A stretch of DNA of 64,000 nucleotides from Ideonella_A intermedia_A (lineage in GTDB: Bacteria; Pseudomonadota; Gammaproteobacteria; Burkholderiales; Burkholderiaceae_C). Both the position numbers and the translations under genes were made by a program. The DNA lies in assembly GCA_943370175.1 (NCBI GenBank), contig CALRPU020000021.1, positions 1 through 64,000 of the forward strand. Direction: 5' to 3'. Below are positions 8,479-17,569 of this stretch, piece after piece; the stretch's first letter is position 1; every line of letters begins with the position of its first letter. The notes beneath the pieces were generated by a model. That model had not been told where the DNA came from. It worked only from the letters and a program-made list of their open reading frames with translations, and made no database searches.

Positions 8479-9183
8479 ATGAGCCTCGTCATCCCTGCCC
8501 CTGCCGTCGTCTCGGTCCCCGTCCATGGCGCCGGCCCGGGCGCTGCTTTCCCGGTGCGCCGGGTCTATTGCGTCGGCCGCAACTACGTCGACCACGCCAT
8601 CGAGATGGGCTTCACCGGGCGCGAGCCTCCGTTCTTCTTCCTGAAGCCCGCCGACGCCGTGCTGCCAGTGGCCGAGGGCACCACGGGCACCATGCACTAC
8701 CCGCCGATGACCAAGAACCTGCACCACGAAGTGGAGCTGGTGGTGGCCATCGGCACCGGCGGGCGCAACATCCCCGCGGCCGATGCCCTGGCGCATGTCT
8801 GGGGCTATGCCGTGGGGCTGGACATGACGCGCCGCGACCTGCAGAACCAAATGAAGAAGGAAGGCCGCCCCTGGTGCATCGGCAAGGCCTTTGACGAGTC
8901 CGCGCCGATGGGTCACCTCGTGCCGGCCGCACAGTGCCACATCACGGCCGACACACCGATCACCCTCACCGTCAATGGCCAGCCCCGCCAGGGCAGCACC
9001 ATCGGCAAGCTGATCTGGAGCATCCCGGAAATCATCGAGCACCTGTCCGCCGCGTGGACGCTGGCGCCGGGCGACCTGATCTTCACTGGCACGCCCGAGG
9101 GCGTGGCGGCCGTGGTCAGTGGCGACGTGCTGGACGCGCAGGTGCCGGGCCTGCCCGGACTGCGCGTGAAGATGATCGATTGA
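8479..9183 (+). CDS. Fumarylacetoacetate hydrolase-family protein
   Basis: This 234-residue protein is of the short FAH type. Metal-binding residues are visible as Glu84 and Glu86 (HHEVELVVAIG) and Asp115 (AVGLDMTRRD), together with the early GRNYVDHA motif and the late LIFTGTPEGVA motif. Relatives include fumarylpyruvate hydrolase, acylpyruvases and oxaloacetate decarboxylase-like enzymes. The length and the motif KEGRPWCIGKAFD resemble fumarylpyruvate/acylpyruvate hydrolases, but no other catabolic gene is adjacent to fix the substrate. The ATG follows the 183-bp divergent gap with the Nudix gene. A much longer upstream open frame on this strand is antisense to real genes and is not part of the protein. 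Confidence 0.88.
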   Translation: MSLVIPAPAVVSVPVHGAGPGAAFPVRRVYCVGRNYVDHAIEMGFTGREPPFFFLKPADAVLPVAEGTTGTMHYPPMTKNLHHEVELVVAIGTGGRNIPAADALAHVWGYAVGLDMTRRDLQNQMKKEGRPWCIGKAFDESAPMGHLVPAAQCHITADTPITLTVNGQPRQGSTIGKLIWSIPEIIEHLSAAWTLAPGDLIFTGTPEGVAAVVSGDVLDAQVPGLPGLRVKMID

Positions 9184-9186
9184 ACA

Positions 9187-9205
9187 CCGGCCGGCGTTCG
9201 GCCGG
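9187..9205. terminator. Hairpin between convergent genes
   Basis: CCGGCCG and CGGCCGG arms (7 bp, perfect) around a five-base loop lie in the 28-bp gap between two convergent stop codons. There is no T-run, so strength is uncertain. Confidence 0.4.
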
Positions 9206-9211
9206 CCCGCC

Positions 9212-10405
9212 TCACAGTTGCAATGGGGCCGCGTAGCCTGTCATTTCCAGGTAACCGCGGCCGACCAGGACGCCTTGGGCGTCCAGCAGACGGCAGGCGC
9301 CTTCCCAGTAGACAGAACCAGTGCTGCGGCGGCTGTCCAGTTCCTGATCGTCGAACGCGGCCTCCACGGTGTGACGACCCAGCGGCGTGACCACGGTCCA
9401 CTGCACCGGGTAGATGGCCTGAGAGGTGGCGCTGCGCCAGCGCCGCCCGGCCTCGAAACGCACCGCGTCGGCGCCGAAGGCCTGGGCCGGCGCGCCGGGC
9501 GCGCGCCAGCTGCCACCGGCCCACACGGCGTTGCCATCCGCCCGGCGAAGGCGAAACGCGGTCAAGGCCGAACCATCGTCCAAGTTGATGCCAATCCAGT
9601 CCCAGCCGACCGCGTCGGGGTGCAGCAGCGTGTTGCTCCACTCGTGGTCCAGCCAGGCGCGTCCGGTGACGGGGCCGGCCCGCCGGTCCAGCGCCAGGGT
9701 GCCGGTCACCGCCAGTTGCGGCTGGCTGTAGTAGTGGCTCGCCTGGCCTTCGTCCGGGCCCTTGCGCGAAAAGCCGGCGTCCCCTTGCAGCAGCACCGCC
9801 TGCGTCGTGTCCAGCTGCAGATCGAGGCGGAAGCCGGCGTCGACGCTGACCACCAGCGCCCGGTAACGGCTGGCCGCCACGGGCCCGTCGACCCGCGGCT
9901 CGCGCCGGAAGTGCCAGTCGCGCAAGTTCACCCGCGTGTCACCGGTGGCCGCATCGGCCACGCCGAAGCCGGCCCTGGCGACGCGCTGATCGTGCCGCAA
10001 CCGGCGGGCGGTGAGGTCGCTGACGGCCGCGTGCGCGAAGATCAACTGCGTGGCGGCAAAGCGGCTGGGGTGCGGCTCAGCCACGCCGGTACGTGAACGG
10101 AAAAAGGTGACCTGGAAACCGTAAGGTCGGCCCTGCGACTCGAGCTGGCCAGTGGCATACCACCACTCGATGCGGGTGTCCGGGTGGGCGCCGAAGTCGA
10201 CCGGAAATCGCAGCGGGCGGCGGCCCACGCCGCGGGGCGGGTTGGCGTCGGCCACGGTGGCGCTGGGCGCTGTGGCCGGGGCAGGTCTGGTAGCGCCCGC
10301 CATGGTCGGTGTGGCCGCGGGCTGGGCGGCGAGGGAGGGGCGGTGTCCGGCCAGCAGCAGCGCGGTGGCGGGTGCCCAGGCCATGACCAGGGGTCGACGG
10401 TGCAT
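9212..10405 (-). CDS. Secreted AttH/CrtC-type lipocalin-fold protein
   Basis: 397 residues from ATG at 10405 (MHRRPLVMAW), which gives an Arg-Arg N-terminus, a hydrophobic core and an AxA-type end (SLAAQPA), that is, a signal peptide. The mature part carries hallmarks of the AttH/carotenoid 1,2-hydratase-like double lipocalin family: RIEWWYATGQL, FQVTFFR, FAHAAVSD, LDHEWSN, GWDWIGINLDDGSALTAFRLR and YWEGACR. No carotenoid genes are nearby. In attEFGH-like loci such a protein accompanies a FtsX-type permease and an ABC ATPase; both exist here (12728-15295 and 15889-16557) but are separated by unrelated genes. The ligand is unknown. Confidence 0.8.
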   Translation of the reverse strand: MHRRPLVMAWAPATALLLAGHRPSLAAQPAATPTMAGATRPAPATAPSATVADANPPRGVGRRPLRFPVDFGAHPDTRIEWWYATGQLESQGRPYGFQVTFFRSRTGVAEPHPSRFAATQLIFAHAAVSDLTARRLRHDQRVARAGFGVADAATGDTRVNLRDWHFRREPRVDGPVAASRYRALVVSVDAGFRLDLQLDTTQAVLLQGDAGFSRKGPDEGQASHYYSQPQLAVTGTLALDRRAGPVTGRAWLDHEWSNTLLHPDAVGWDWIGINLDDGSALTAFRLRRADGNAVWAGGSWRAPGAPAQAFGADAVRFEAGRRWRSATSQAIYPVQWTVVTPLGRHTVEAAFDDQELDSRRSTGSVYWEGACRLLDAQGVLVGRGYLEMTGYAAPLQL

Positions 10406-10645
10406 GGGGCGCGAGCATGGCACAGCGGGCAAGGCCTTGCCCGCGAGGGCCGGTCGGTGGGTGCCCGCGGGTCAAAATCCACGCTCGGGGCACGCCGCGC
10501 ACGCGCGGCCGGGACGGCGGGCCGGCCGCAACGTGGCCCGCACCGAGGCGCCGCACCCGTGTCCGCACGCCTCCGCGGCGACGCGTCGGCCGCCCTGTGA
10601 ACCCCTTGCGTCTACCGCATCCAACCGCCTTCCAACGCCTTCGCC

Positions 10646-11698
10646 ATGCTGATCGTCCACAACCCGGTTCACCACCTTCACCAGGGCCGCCACGAAATGT
10701 TCCGTGGCCGCCTCGTTCCGTGCCACGAGCTGCCGTCGCGTCAGGACCATGTGCTGGCTGAACTGCGCCAACGCGCGTTCGGTCGGCTCGTCGAGCCCGC
10801 GGAGGAAGGCCTGGACGCCGCGCTGGCCCGCCTGCACGCGCCGCGCTACCTGGCCTTCCTGGCCTCGGCGTGGAGCGAATGGGTGGCGCTCGACCCCGCC
10901 AACGCGGCGCTCGACATCCTGCCGTCGGTGTGGCCGGTGCGCGGCTTCCGCCACGACGTCGAGCCTGAAAACTTCGCGGCTCGCATGGGCCTTTACTCCT
11001 TTGACGCGGGCACACCGCTGACCAGCGGCAGCTGGGCCGCGTCGCGCGCGGGCGCGGCCTGCGCCTTGACGGCCGCCCGTGCCGTGCTGCAGGGCGAGGC
11101 GCGCAGCGCGTTTGCCTTGTCACGCCCGCCGGGGCACCACGCGGGCCACGACTTCTTTGGGGGCTACTGCTTCCTGAACAACGCGGCGGTGGCCGCGCAG
11201 GCCCTGCGCGACGGCGGCCACGCCCGCGTGGCGGTGCTGGACATCGACTACCACCACGGCAACGGCACCCAAAGCATCTTCTACGACCGCGGCGATGTGC
11301 TGACCACGTCGATCCACGGCGACCCGCGCACCGAGTACCCGTTCTACCTGGGCCACGCCGACGAGCGCGGCGTGGGCCCGGGCCTCGGTTGCAACCTCAA
11401 CCTGCCGCTGCCGCGCGGCACCGGCTTCGACGACTGGCGCCAGGCGCTGGCGACCGCGCTGAACGCGGTGCAGCGCTTCGGCCCCACGGCGCTGGTCGTG
11501 TCCCTCGGGGTCGACACCTTCGAAGGCGACCCGATCTCAGGCTTTCGACTGCGCAGCGACGACTACCGCCGCGTCGGCCAGGACATCGCGCAGGCGCTCG
11601 GCGGGCTGCCCACCGTGTTCGTGTTCGAGGGCGGCTACGCGGTCGACGAGGTTGGCGTCAACGTGGTCAATCTGCTGCAGGCTCACGCCGCAGGGTGA
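10646..11698 (+). CDS. Acetylpolyamine amidohydrolase / class II histone deacetylase-like enzyme
   Basis: A zinc deacetylase of 350 residues. RPPGHHAGHDFFGGYCFLNN (160-179) gives the catalytic His pair. LDIDYHHGNGT supplies zinc ligands Asp201 and His203, Asp290 (SLGVDTFEGDP) is the third, and Tyr331 (EGGYAVDE) is the transition-state tyrosine. The N-terminal loop HEMFRGRLVPCHE and the DTFEGDPISGF segment match bacterial acetylpolyamine amidohydrolases better than AcuC. It probably removes acetyl groups from acetylated polyamines or small amines in the cytoplasm. It diverges from the AttH-like gene across a 240-bp gap. The open frame starts exactly at this ATG. Confidence 0.87.
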   Translation: MLIVHNPVHHLHQGRHEMFRGRLVPCHELPSRQDHVLAELRQRAFGRLVEPAEEGLDAALARLHAPRYLAFLASAWSEWVALDPANAALDILPSVWPVRGFRHDVEPENFAARMGLYSFDAGTPLTSGSWAASRAGAACALTAARAVLQGEARSAFALSRPPGHHAGHDFFGGYCFLNNAAVAAQALRDGGHARVAVLDIDYHHGNGTQSIFYDRGDVLTTSIHGDPRTEYPFYLGHADERGVGPGLGCNLNLPLPRGTGFDDWRQALATALNAVQRFGPTALVVSLGVDTFEGDPISGFRLRSDDYRRVGQDIAQALGGLPTVFVFEGGYAVDEVGVNVVNLLQAHAAG

Positions 11699-11719
11699 AC
11701 CTGGCCTGACCCGGGGCGC

Positions 11720-12700
11720 TCAGTCGACCGCTTCGGCGCCGCTGACCAGCGCCGCGAAGCGGTCCACACCGATGTTGCCGCCGGACAACGTCACGCCGAC
11801 CCGCTGACCCTGAAACTGCGCGCGATGCGTCATCAGCGCCGCCAGGGCACAGGCGCCGGAGGGCTCCAGCACCACTTTCAGGCGGTCGAAAGCGAAGCGC
11901 ATCGCCTCGACCACGGCCGGGTCGGCCACGTCCAGGACGTCGGTGACCTGGTTGCGGATCACTTCCCAGGGTTGTTGCCCCACCGCCTGCGTTTGCTGGC
12001 CGTCACAGATGGTGCGCGGCACCTCGGTCAGCGCGACCACGCGGCCGGTGCGCAGCGACTGCTGAACGTCGTTGCCGCGCGATGGCTCGGCGCCGTACAC
12101 GCGGATGGCCGGCAGCAGCGCTTTCGCGGCAACGGTGCAACCCGACAGCAGGCCACCGCCACCGGTGCACACGATGAGCGCGTCCAGCGGGCCGTCGTCG
12201 CGCGTCTGCTCGATCAGCTCCAGCGCGGTCGTGCCCTGGCCGGCCATCACCGGCAGGTGGTCGAACGGCGGGATCAGCACCGACCCGCGTTCCTGGCACA
12301 GGGCGTTGGCGATTTGCGCGCGGTCTTCGGTGTAGCGGTCGTACAGCACCACGTCGGCGCCGTAGCCGCGCGTGGCAGCCAGTTTGAGCGGCGGCGCGTC
12401 GTGCGGCATCACGATGGTGGCCCGACACCCGTGCAGCTGCGCGGCCAGGGCCACCGCCTGCGCGTGGTTGCCGGACGAGAACGCCACCACCCCGCGCGAA
12501 CGCGCCTCGTCGCTCAGGATGTTGATCGCGTTGTAGCCGCCGCGGAACTTGAACGCGCCCATGCGCTGCAGGTTCTCGGCTTTGAGAAAGACCTGCAAGC
12601 CCAGCAGCGTGTCGAGCGTGCGGGAGCGCAGCACCGGGGTGCGGTGGGCCACGCCTTCAAGGCGGGCGGCGGCGGCTTGGATGTCGCTGAACTGGAGCAT
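11720..12700 (-). CDS. PLP-dependent threonine/serine dehydratase-type enzyme
   Basis: A fold type II PLP enzyme of 326 residues. The Schiff-base lysine is Lys51 in FKFRGGYNAI. SSGNHAQAVALAA binds substrate, and CTGGGGLLSG is the Gly-rich phosphate loop. It ends soon after the catalytic domain (VTLSGGNIGVDRF), so it lacks the ACT-like regulatory domain of biosynthetic IlvA. Possible activities include catabolic L-threonine/L-serine deamination, serine racemase or threo-3-hydroxyaspartate dehydratase. It ends 21 bp from the convergent deacetylase gene and begins 27 bp after the permease stop, so it may be cotranscribed with the permease. Confidence 0.85.
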   Translation of the reverse strand: MLQFSDIQAAAARLEGVAHRTPVLRSRTLDTLLGLQVFLKAENLQRMGAFKFRGGYNAINILSDEARSRGVVAFSSGNHAQAVALAAQLHGCRATIVMPHDAPPLKLAATRGYGADVVLYDRYTEDRAQIANALCQERGSVLIPPFDHLPVMAGQGTTALELIEQTRDDGPLDALIVCTGGGGLLSGCTVAAKALLPAIRVYGAEPSRGNDVQQSLRTGRVVALTEVPRTICDGQQTQAVGQQPWEVIRNQVTDVLDVADPAVVEAMRFAFDRLKVVLEPSGACALAALMTHRAQFQGQRVGVTLSGGNIGVDRFAALVSGAEAVD

Positions 12701-12727
12701 GGTGAGATTCTGGCGCAGCGCGTGGCC

Positions 12728-15295
12728 CTACCAATCTTCCTTGACCGCCAGGGCCGCGTCCCGCCCGGACGCCGCGCGCGCCGCAATCCAGGCGGTCACC
12801 GTGCCGGCCAGCAGCACGGCGGCACACAACACGGCCAGGCGCACCGCGGGCAGGCGCAGGTCCATGGTCCAGTGGAAGCTCTGGGGGTTGACCACCTTCA
12901 CCAGCACGACGCTCACTGCCAAGCCCAGCACCAGGCCCAGCAGCGTGCCCGCCGCGGTCCACACCGCACCTTCGGCGGCCACCAGCCCCAGCACCTGCCG
13001 GCGCGTCAGGCCCAGGTGCGACAGCAGCCCGAATTCCTTGCGCCGGGCCAGCACTTGCGCCGAGAAGCTCGCGGCGATGCCGAACAGGCCGATCGCGATT
13101 GCCACGCCCTGCAGCCAGTAAGTCACCGCAAAGCTGCGGTCGAAAATGCGCAGAGAGATGGCTCTGATCTCACCGGGCGTGGCGAACTCGATGAGGCCGG
13201 GCGGCGGCACGCCCGCGCGGGCGGCGGGGTCGGCCGTGGCGCTGGTCTCGGCCAGTGCGCGGATCGCCGACTGCACTGCGGCGAGTTCGGCACTGGGCCT
13301 CAGCCACAGCGCGAGGTCGTTGACGCGCTGGTCGCCCGTCAGGCGCTGGTAGTCGGCAGCGGTCAGCATCACGGCGCCACTTTGGCGAGCGTAGTCGCGC
13401 CAGACGCCGGCCACCCACAGCGTGCCGGTGCGGCCGTTCGGCAGCGGCAGCGTCAAGCGGGTGCCTGGACGGCTGCCGTACAGGCTGACCATGGCTTCGC
13501 TGACGTAGGCGGGGGTCTCGCCGGATGGCACGGCCAGCAGGTCGCCGACCAGTGGCAAGGCGCGCGCCGGCTCGGCCAGCGGGCGGGCGATCAGCACCAC
13601 GGCCGGTCGGTCGGGCGCCAGCTGAACCTGGACGACGCGCTGTGCCTCCACCCGCGCCACGCCGCTGACCGCGGCCACGCGTTCGACGAGCGCGGCCGGC
13701 AGGTAGGCGGTGTCGCCGGCCGCGCCGCCGGCGGTGCGCACGTACAGGTCGGCGGGCAGCACGGTGTCCAGCCACTCGACGATGGCGTCGCGGAAGCTGG
13801 CCACCATCACGGTCAGCGCCACCGACAACGCGAGGCTGGCCACCACGCCCGCCACCGCCACCGTTGCCGTGTGCCGCTGGTGGCGGGCGCGCTGCACTGC
13901 CAGCATCGCCAGCGGGTGAGGTGGCGCGGGCCAGCCGCGCAGCAGCACCGCCACCCCTGACGGCACGCAGACGATGCCCCCGATCAGCAACAGCGCCACC
14001 GCGGCGTAGGCCGGCAGCGGCAGACCCGCGATGGGCGGCGCGAACGCCAGGGCGGTGCCGCAGGCCACCAGCCCGGGCCCCAGCGCGCCCGACGTGCCGC
14101 GGCCAGCGTCACCCCCCAGCCCTTTCAGTGCCTGCGCCGGCGCCATTCGCTGGGCGATGCGCGCTGGCAGCCAACCGCCCACCACCGCCGCCACGACGCC
14201 GAGCGCACCGTACACCAGCGCGGCCGCGGTGCTCCATTGCAGGCTGGGCGCGACGCCGGGAAAGTAGCCGCCGCCCAAGTCGCCGGCGAGCAAACGCAGC
14301 GCGATGACCGCCAGCGCGGTGCCCAGGGCCAGACCGGCGACGCTGCCGGCCAGGCCCAGCAGGGCCGATTCGGCCAGCACCAGCCGCAGCCGGTCGCGCG
14401 CGCTCAGGCCCAGCACGCCCAGCAGCGCCATCTGCGGCAGGCGCTTGGCCACCGACAGGGACAGGATCGAAAACACCAGGAAGGCGCCCGTGAACAAGGC
14501 CACCAGCGCCAACACCGTCAGGTTGACGCGGTAGGCGCGCGACACGTTGGACACCCGTTGGGTCGACTCGTCGGGCGCGGCGGCCCGCACCCCGGCGGGC
14601 AGCGACAGCGTGCGCAGCAGCGCGTCGCGGCTGGCGCCGGGGGCCAGCCTCAGGTCGATGCGTGTCAGCCGGCCCAGCCAGCCCAGCCGCGCCTGCGCGC
14701 CCGCGATGTCCATCACCGCCAGCGGTGGGCCACCGGCGCCCACTTGGCCGCGCACCGGCAGGTCCAGCAGGCTCAGGCCCTGCTGCAGGGCGAGCCGGCT
14801 GCCCGCGGGGGCCGGCGCGGCGCTGCCGAACAGCCGCTCGCGCGCGGCCGCGTTGAGGTAGACGGCGTCGGGGTCGAACATCGCGGTGCGCCCCGACGCG
14901 GCGTCCAGCCGAGGAATCAGCGCGGGCGACAGTGACGCGGCCTGCAGCGGGTCCAGGCCCAGCACGCGCAGGGCAAATCGCTGGCCCTTGGCGTCGAAGG
15001 CGTTGGTGTCCAGCTCGATCACCGGGCTGGCCACCGCGACGAGCGGGTGCGCGGCCACGCGCGCATAGAGCGCCTCGTCGAAGCCCTCCCGCTGCGCCCG
15101 CAGTTCCAGGTCCGGCTGGCCGTTGACGCTGCGCACGGCGGCACTGAACTCGCCCAGCGCCGAGCTGTTGATCAGTTGCACCGAAAACGCCAAGGCCACG
15201 CCCAGCACCACCGCCAGCCAGGCGGTCAGGTGCCGCCAGGGGTGGTGTCGAAGCTCAGGCCACGACAGGTGGCGCAGCTGCCAGATCAGTGCCAT
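12728..15295 (-). CDS. FtsX-type ABC transporter permease (AttFG-like)
   Basis: I place the start at ATG 15295 (MALIWQLRHLSWPELRHHPW), giving about 855 residues; the longer frame adds an Arg-rich, implausible N-terminus. The order is one N-terminal helix, a large periplasmic domain, three helices with FtsX features (about 265-390), further helices and a second periplasmic loop, then a second FtsX set at the C-terminus. This fused double-FtsX layout is seen in lipid/lipoprotein-type exporters of the MacB/LolCDE superfamily. Its partner ATPase is most likely the gene at 15889-16557 on the same strand, although the oppositely oriented PAAR-like gene lies between. Cargo is unknown. Confidence 0.85.
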   Translation of the reverse strand: MALIWQLRHLSWPELRHHPWRHLTAWLAVVLGVALAFSVQLINSSALGEFSAAVRSVNGQPDLELRAQREGFDEALYARVAAHPLVAVASPVIELDTNAFDAKGQRFALRVLGLDPLQAASLSPALIPRLDAASGRTAMFDPDAVYLNAAARERLFGSAAPAPAGSRLALQQGLSLLDLPVRGQVGAGGPPLAVMDIAGAQARLGWLGRLTRIDLRLAPGASRDALLRTLSLPAGVRAAAPDESTQRVSNVSRAYRVNLTVLALVALFTGAFLVFSILSLSVAKRLPQMALLGVLGLSARDRLRLVLAESALLGLAGSVAGLALGTALAVIALRLLAGDLGGGYFPGVAPSLQWSTAAALVYGALGVVAAVVGGWLPARIAQRMAPAQALKGLGGDAGRGTSGALGPGLVACGTALAFAPPIAGLPLPAYAAVALLLIGGIVCVPSGVAVLLRGWPAPPHPLAMLAVQRARHQRHTATVAVAGVVASLALSVALTVMVASFRDAIVEWLDTVLPADLYVRTAGGAAGDTAYLPAALVERVAAVSGVARVEAQRVVQVQLAPDRPAVVLIARPLAEPARALPLVGDLLAVPSGETPAYVSEAMVSLYGSRPGTRLTLPLPNGRTGTLWVAGVWRDYARQSGAVMLTAADYQRLTGDQRVNDLALWLRPSAELAAVQSAIRALAETSATADPAARAGVPPPGLIEFATPGEIRAISLRIFDRSFAVTYWLQGVAIAIGLFGIAASFSAQVLARRKEFGLLSHLGLTRRQVLGLVAAEGAVWTAAGTLLGLVLGLAVSVVLVKVVNPQSFHWTMDLRLPAVRLAVLCAAVLLAGTVTAWIAARAASGRDAALAVKEDW

Positions 15296-15487
15296 GGGTG
15301 CGGGGCGAGGCGCCCACCGGCCGGGCCGTCGGGCGCAGTGTGTGAAGTTCGGCATGACTGGGCGGCGAGCCATCGCGGTGGCCGCGCCGGCTCGCCACGG
15401 GCGCGTCTATAGTGCCGGTGACCCTGCGCGCCGCCCGCCCTGCTGCGGTGGCCGCGTTCGATTCGCCAGCGCCAAAGGAGCCTCCTC

Positions 15488-15877
15488 ATGTCACACCACG
15501 TCTGCATGGGCGCGACGCTGAAATGCGCCATGGGCTCTGCGCCCAGCAAGTTGGTGGTCCTGCCACTGAACCGGGTGATGACCAACAACGTGCCGGCGGC
15601 CAACATCATGGACCACAAGCCGGCGGTGAACATCATGCCGTTCGGCCCTTGCAAGTCCTTGATGTTTCCCGCCACGGCGTCGGCCACGGCGGCCGCGCTG
15701 GGCGCCCTCACGCCCATGCCCTGCATCCCCCTGACGCTCGCACCCTGGACGCCTGGGTCGCCCACCGTCATGCTGGCCAACCAGCCGGCCTTGAACAAGA
15801 GTTCTGTCCTCATGTGCAGCTGGGGTGGCGTGATCACCATCGAAGACGAAGGCCAGGCCAAGCACGACATTCCCTGA
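15488..15877 (+). CDS. Orphan PAAR-like (DUF4280-type) spike-tip protein
   Basis: 129 residues, preceded by a good ribosome site (AAAGGAG about 8 bases before ATG). The sequence is rich in Pro, Cys and Met and shows the PAAR-like pattern: VCMGATLKCAMGSAP, an internal NIMPFGPCKS, PCIPLTLAPWTPGSPTVML, PALNKSSVLMCSWGGVITI. PAAR and PAAR-like proteins cap the spike of type VI secretion or related contractile devices. No tube, sheath, VgrG, effector or immunity gene is near. It sits on the plus strand between two minus-strand ABC genes that would otherwise be neighbours, suggesting insertion. The four conserved cysteines could bind metal. The family call is good; partners are unknown. Confidence 0.8.
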   Translation: MSHHVCMGATLKCAMGSAPSKLVVLPLNRVMTNNVPAANIMDHKPAVNIMPFGPCKSLMFPATASATAAALGALTPMPCIPLTLAPWTPGSPTVMLANQPALNKSSVLMCSWGGVITIEDEGQAKHDIP

Positions 15878-15888
15878 TCTCGCCGCGC

Positions 15889-16557
15889 TCAGCCCGCCGC
15901 GGCATCGACGATGCCGGTGGCGGTGAGTTCCAGAACCCGGTCGGCGCGCGCCGCGGCGCTGCGTGAATGGGTCACCAGCACGCAGGCAGCGTGGCGTCGA
16001 CGCACCTGGTCAACCAGCACGTCCATGACCTTCTCGGCGGTGCCCGGGTCCAGGTTGCCGGTCGGTTCGTCCGCCAGCAGCAGCCGCGGCCGGTGCACCA
16101 GGGCCCGCGCGATGGCGACGCGTTGCAGTTGACCGCCCGACAGGGTCTGGGGCAGGCGCGCACCAAAGCCGCTCAGCCCGACGGCGTCCAAGGCCTCGTT
16201 GACGCGGTGGGCCTGCTCGGCCACGCTAAGGCCGCCCAGCAGCATCAGCGGCAGCGCGGTGTTCTGCGCCACGCTCAAGTGGGGGAGCACGTGGAAGGCT
16301 TGGAACACAAAGCCCAGGTTCGCCCGCCGGAAGCGCGCCAGCCCGTCGTCGTCGAGGTCGCTCAGCGCGCTGCCATGGATGCGGACCGTGCCGGCCTCGA
16401 TGCTGTCCAGCCCCGCCAGGCAGTTCAGCAGCGTCGATTTGCCGACGCCGGACTCGCCGAGGATGGCCACAAACTCTCCCGCCGCCACGTCAAGGTCGAC
16501 GCCCTGGAACACCCAGGACGCACCGTGGCGCTTGGCAAGCGCGCGAACTTCAAGCAT
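15889..16557 (-). CDS. ABC transporter ATP-binding protein (LolD/AttE-like)
   Basis: A single 222-residue nucleotide-binding domain. Walker A is GESGVGKST (34-42), the Q-loop is in GFVFQAFHVLPHLSV, the signature is LSGGQLQRVAIARAL, Walker B is LLLADEPTGNLD and the switch His is in VTHSR. The ADEPTGNLD form is typical of ATPases that serve FtsX-like permeases. The likely partner is the permease at 12728-15295. Its start overlaps the miaA stop by a few bases, so it is probably in the same transcript as miaA and the upstream efflux gene. Confidence 0.9.
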   Translation of the reverse strand: MLEVRALAKRHGASWVFQGVDLDVAAGEFVAILGESGVGKSTLLNCLAGLDSIEAGTVRIHGSALSDLDDDGLARFRRANLGFVFQAFHVLPHLSVAQNTALPLMLLGGLSVAEQAHRVNEALDAVGLSGFGARLPQTLSGGQLQRVAIARALVHRPRLLLADEPTGNLDPGTAEKVMDVLVDQVRRRHAACVLVTHSRSAAARADRVLELTATGIVDAAAG

Positions 16558-17569
16558 GGCAGGACATCAGGTTGAGCAGGTGAGGGCGTGCGGCCTGGAC
16601 GACCTGCTGAAGCGCGTCGTCGGCGTTGCAGGCGATGACCTGGCGCATCGTCAGGCCACGCAGCCAGGTCAGTTGTCGTTTGGCCAGTTGACGGGTGGCG
16701 GCAAGGCCGGTGTCGCGCAGCGCGGCTTGCAGCGGCGCGTCCACCGCGCCGCCGCCGCGTTCGTCGCCGCGCGCCGCAGCGCGGTCCAGCACCTGCCAGG
16801 CCTGCCGGTAGCCCACGCAGCGCATCGACGGCAGGTCAGCGTGCAGATCACCGCGGGCGCGCAGGCGGCGCACCTCGTCGACCAGGCCTTGTCGCAGCAT
16901 GGCATCGAAGCGCTCGGCGAGCCGGGCGTGCAGCCACGCGCGGTCCTCGGGCTCCAGCGACAGCAGCACCGGGGCCGGGCGCCGCGGCTGGTCGGCGCGG
17001 GTGTGGAAACTGGACAGCGGGCGCCCACTGAGGCGGTGCACCTCGAGTGCGCGCTGGATGCGTTGGGTGTCGCCCGGTGGCAGCCGGGCGGCGGTGACCG
17101 GGTCGACGCGCTGCAATTCCTCGTGCAGTGCCGGCCAACCCAGGCGCGCGGCGTCGGCGTCCACGGCGGCGCGCACCGCCGGGTCGCTGGGCGGCATGGC
17201 GTCGAGGCCCTCGAACAAGGCCTTGAAATAAAGCATCGTGCCGCCGACCAGCAGGGGCACGGCACCGCGTTGCCGCACCTCGGCGATCAGGCGCGCAGCG
17301 TCGTCGACGAAGCGCGCCGCCGAGTAGGCCTGGTTGGGCTCGATCAGGTCGATCAGGTGGTGCGGCACGGCGGCGCGCTCGCTGGCGGTCGGCTTGGCGG
17401 TGCCGATGTCCATGCCGCGGTAGACCAAGGCCGAGTCCACGCTGACGACTTCCACCTCGACCGCATCGTGGCGGCGCAAGTGGTCGGCGATGGCCAGGGC
17501 CGCCGCGGTCTTGCCCGCGCCGGTCGGTCCGGCCAGGCACACGCAGGGCAGGGCAGCGGACCGGGTCAT
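16550..17569 (-). CDS. miaA: tRNA dimethylallyltransferase
   Basis: 339 residues. It transfers a dimethylallyl group to the N6 of A37 in tRNAs that read codons starting with U. The P-loop GPTGAGKT is at 14-21, DSALVYRGMDIGTAKP is the conserved substrate-binding motif, and VGGTMLYFKAL, GDTQRIQRALEV and CVGYRQAW are further family motifs. The C-terminal KRQLTWLRG matches the usual end of the enzyme. The start ATG overlaps the upstream efflux gene stop as ATGA, which fixes the start. Confidence 0.95.
   Translation of the reverse strand: MTRSAALPCVCLAGPTGAGKTAAALAIADHLRRHDAVEVEVVSVDSALVYRGMDIGTAKPTASERAAVPHHLIDLIEPNQAYSAARFVDDAARLIAEVRQRGAVPLLVGGTMLYFKALFEGLDAMPPSDPAVRAAVDADAARLGWPALHEELQRVDPVTAARLPPGDTQRIQRALEVHRLSGRPLSSFHTRADQPRRPAPVLLSLEPEDRAWLHARLAERFDAMLRQGLVDEVRRLRARGDLHADLPSMRCVGYRQAWQVLDRAAARGDERGGGAVDAPLQAALRDTGLAATRQLAKRQLTWLRGLTMRQVIACNADDALQQVVQAARPHLLNLMSCHA

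Noticed and set aside
11825..13960. A 711-codon plus-strand frame over the dehydratase and permease genes
   Set aside because: Antisense artefact of high GC; the minus strand has two well-supported enzymes with full motifs.
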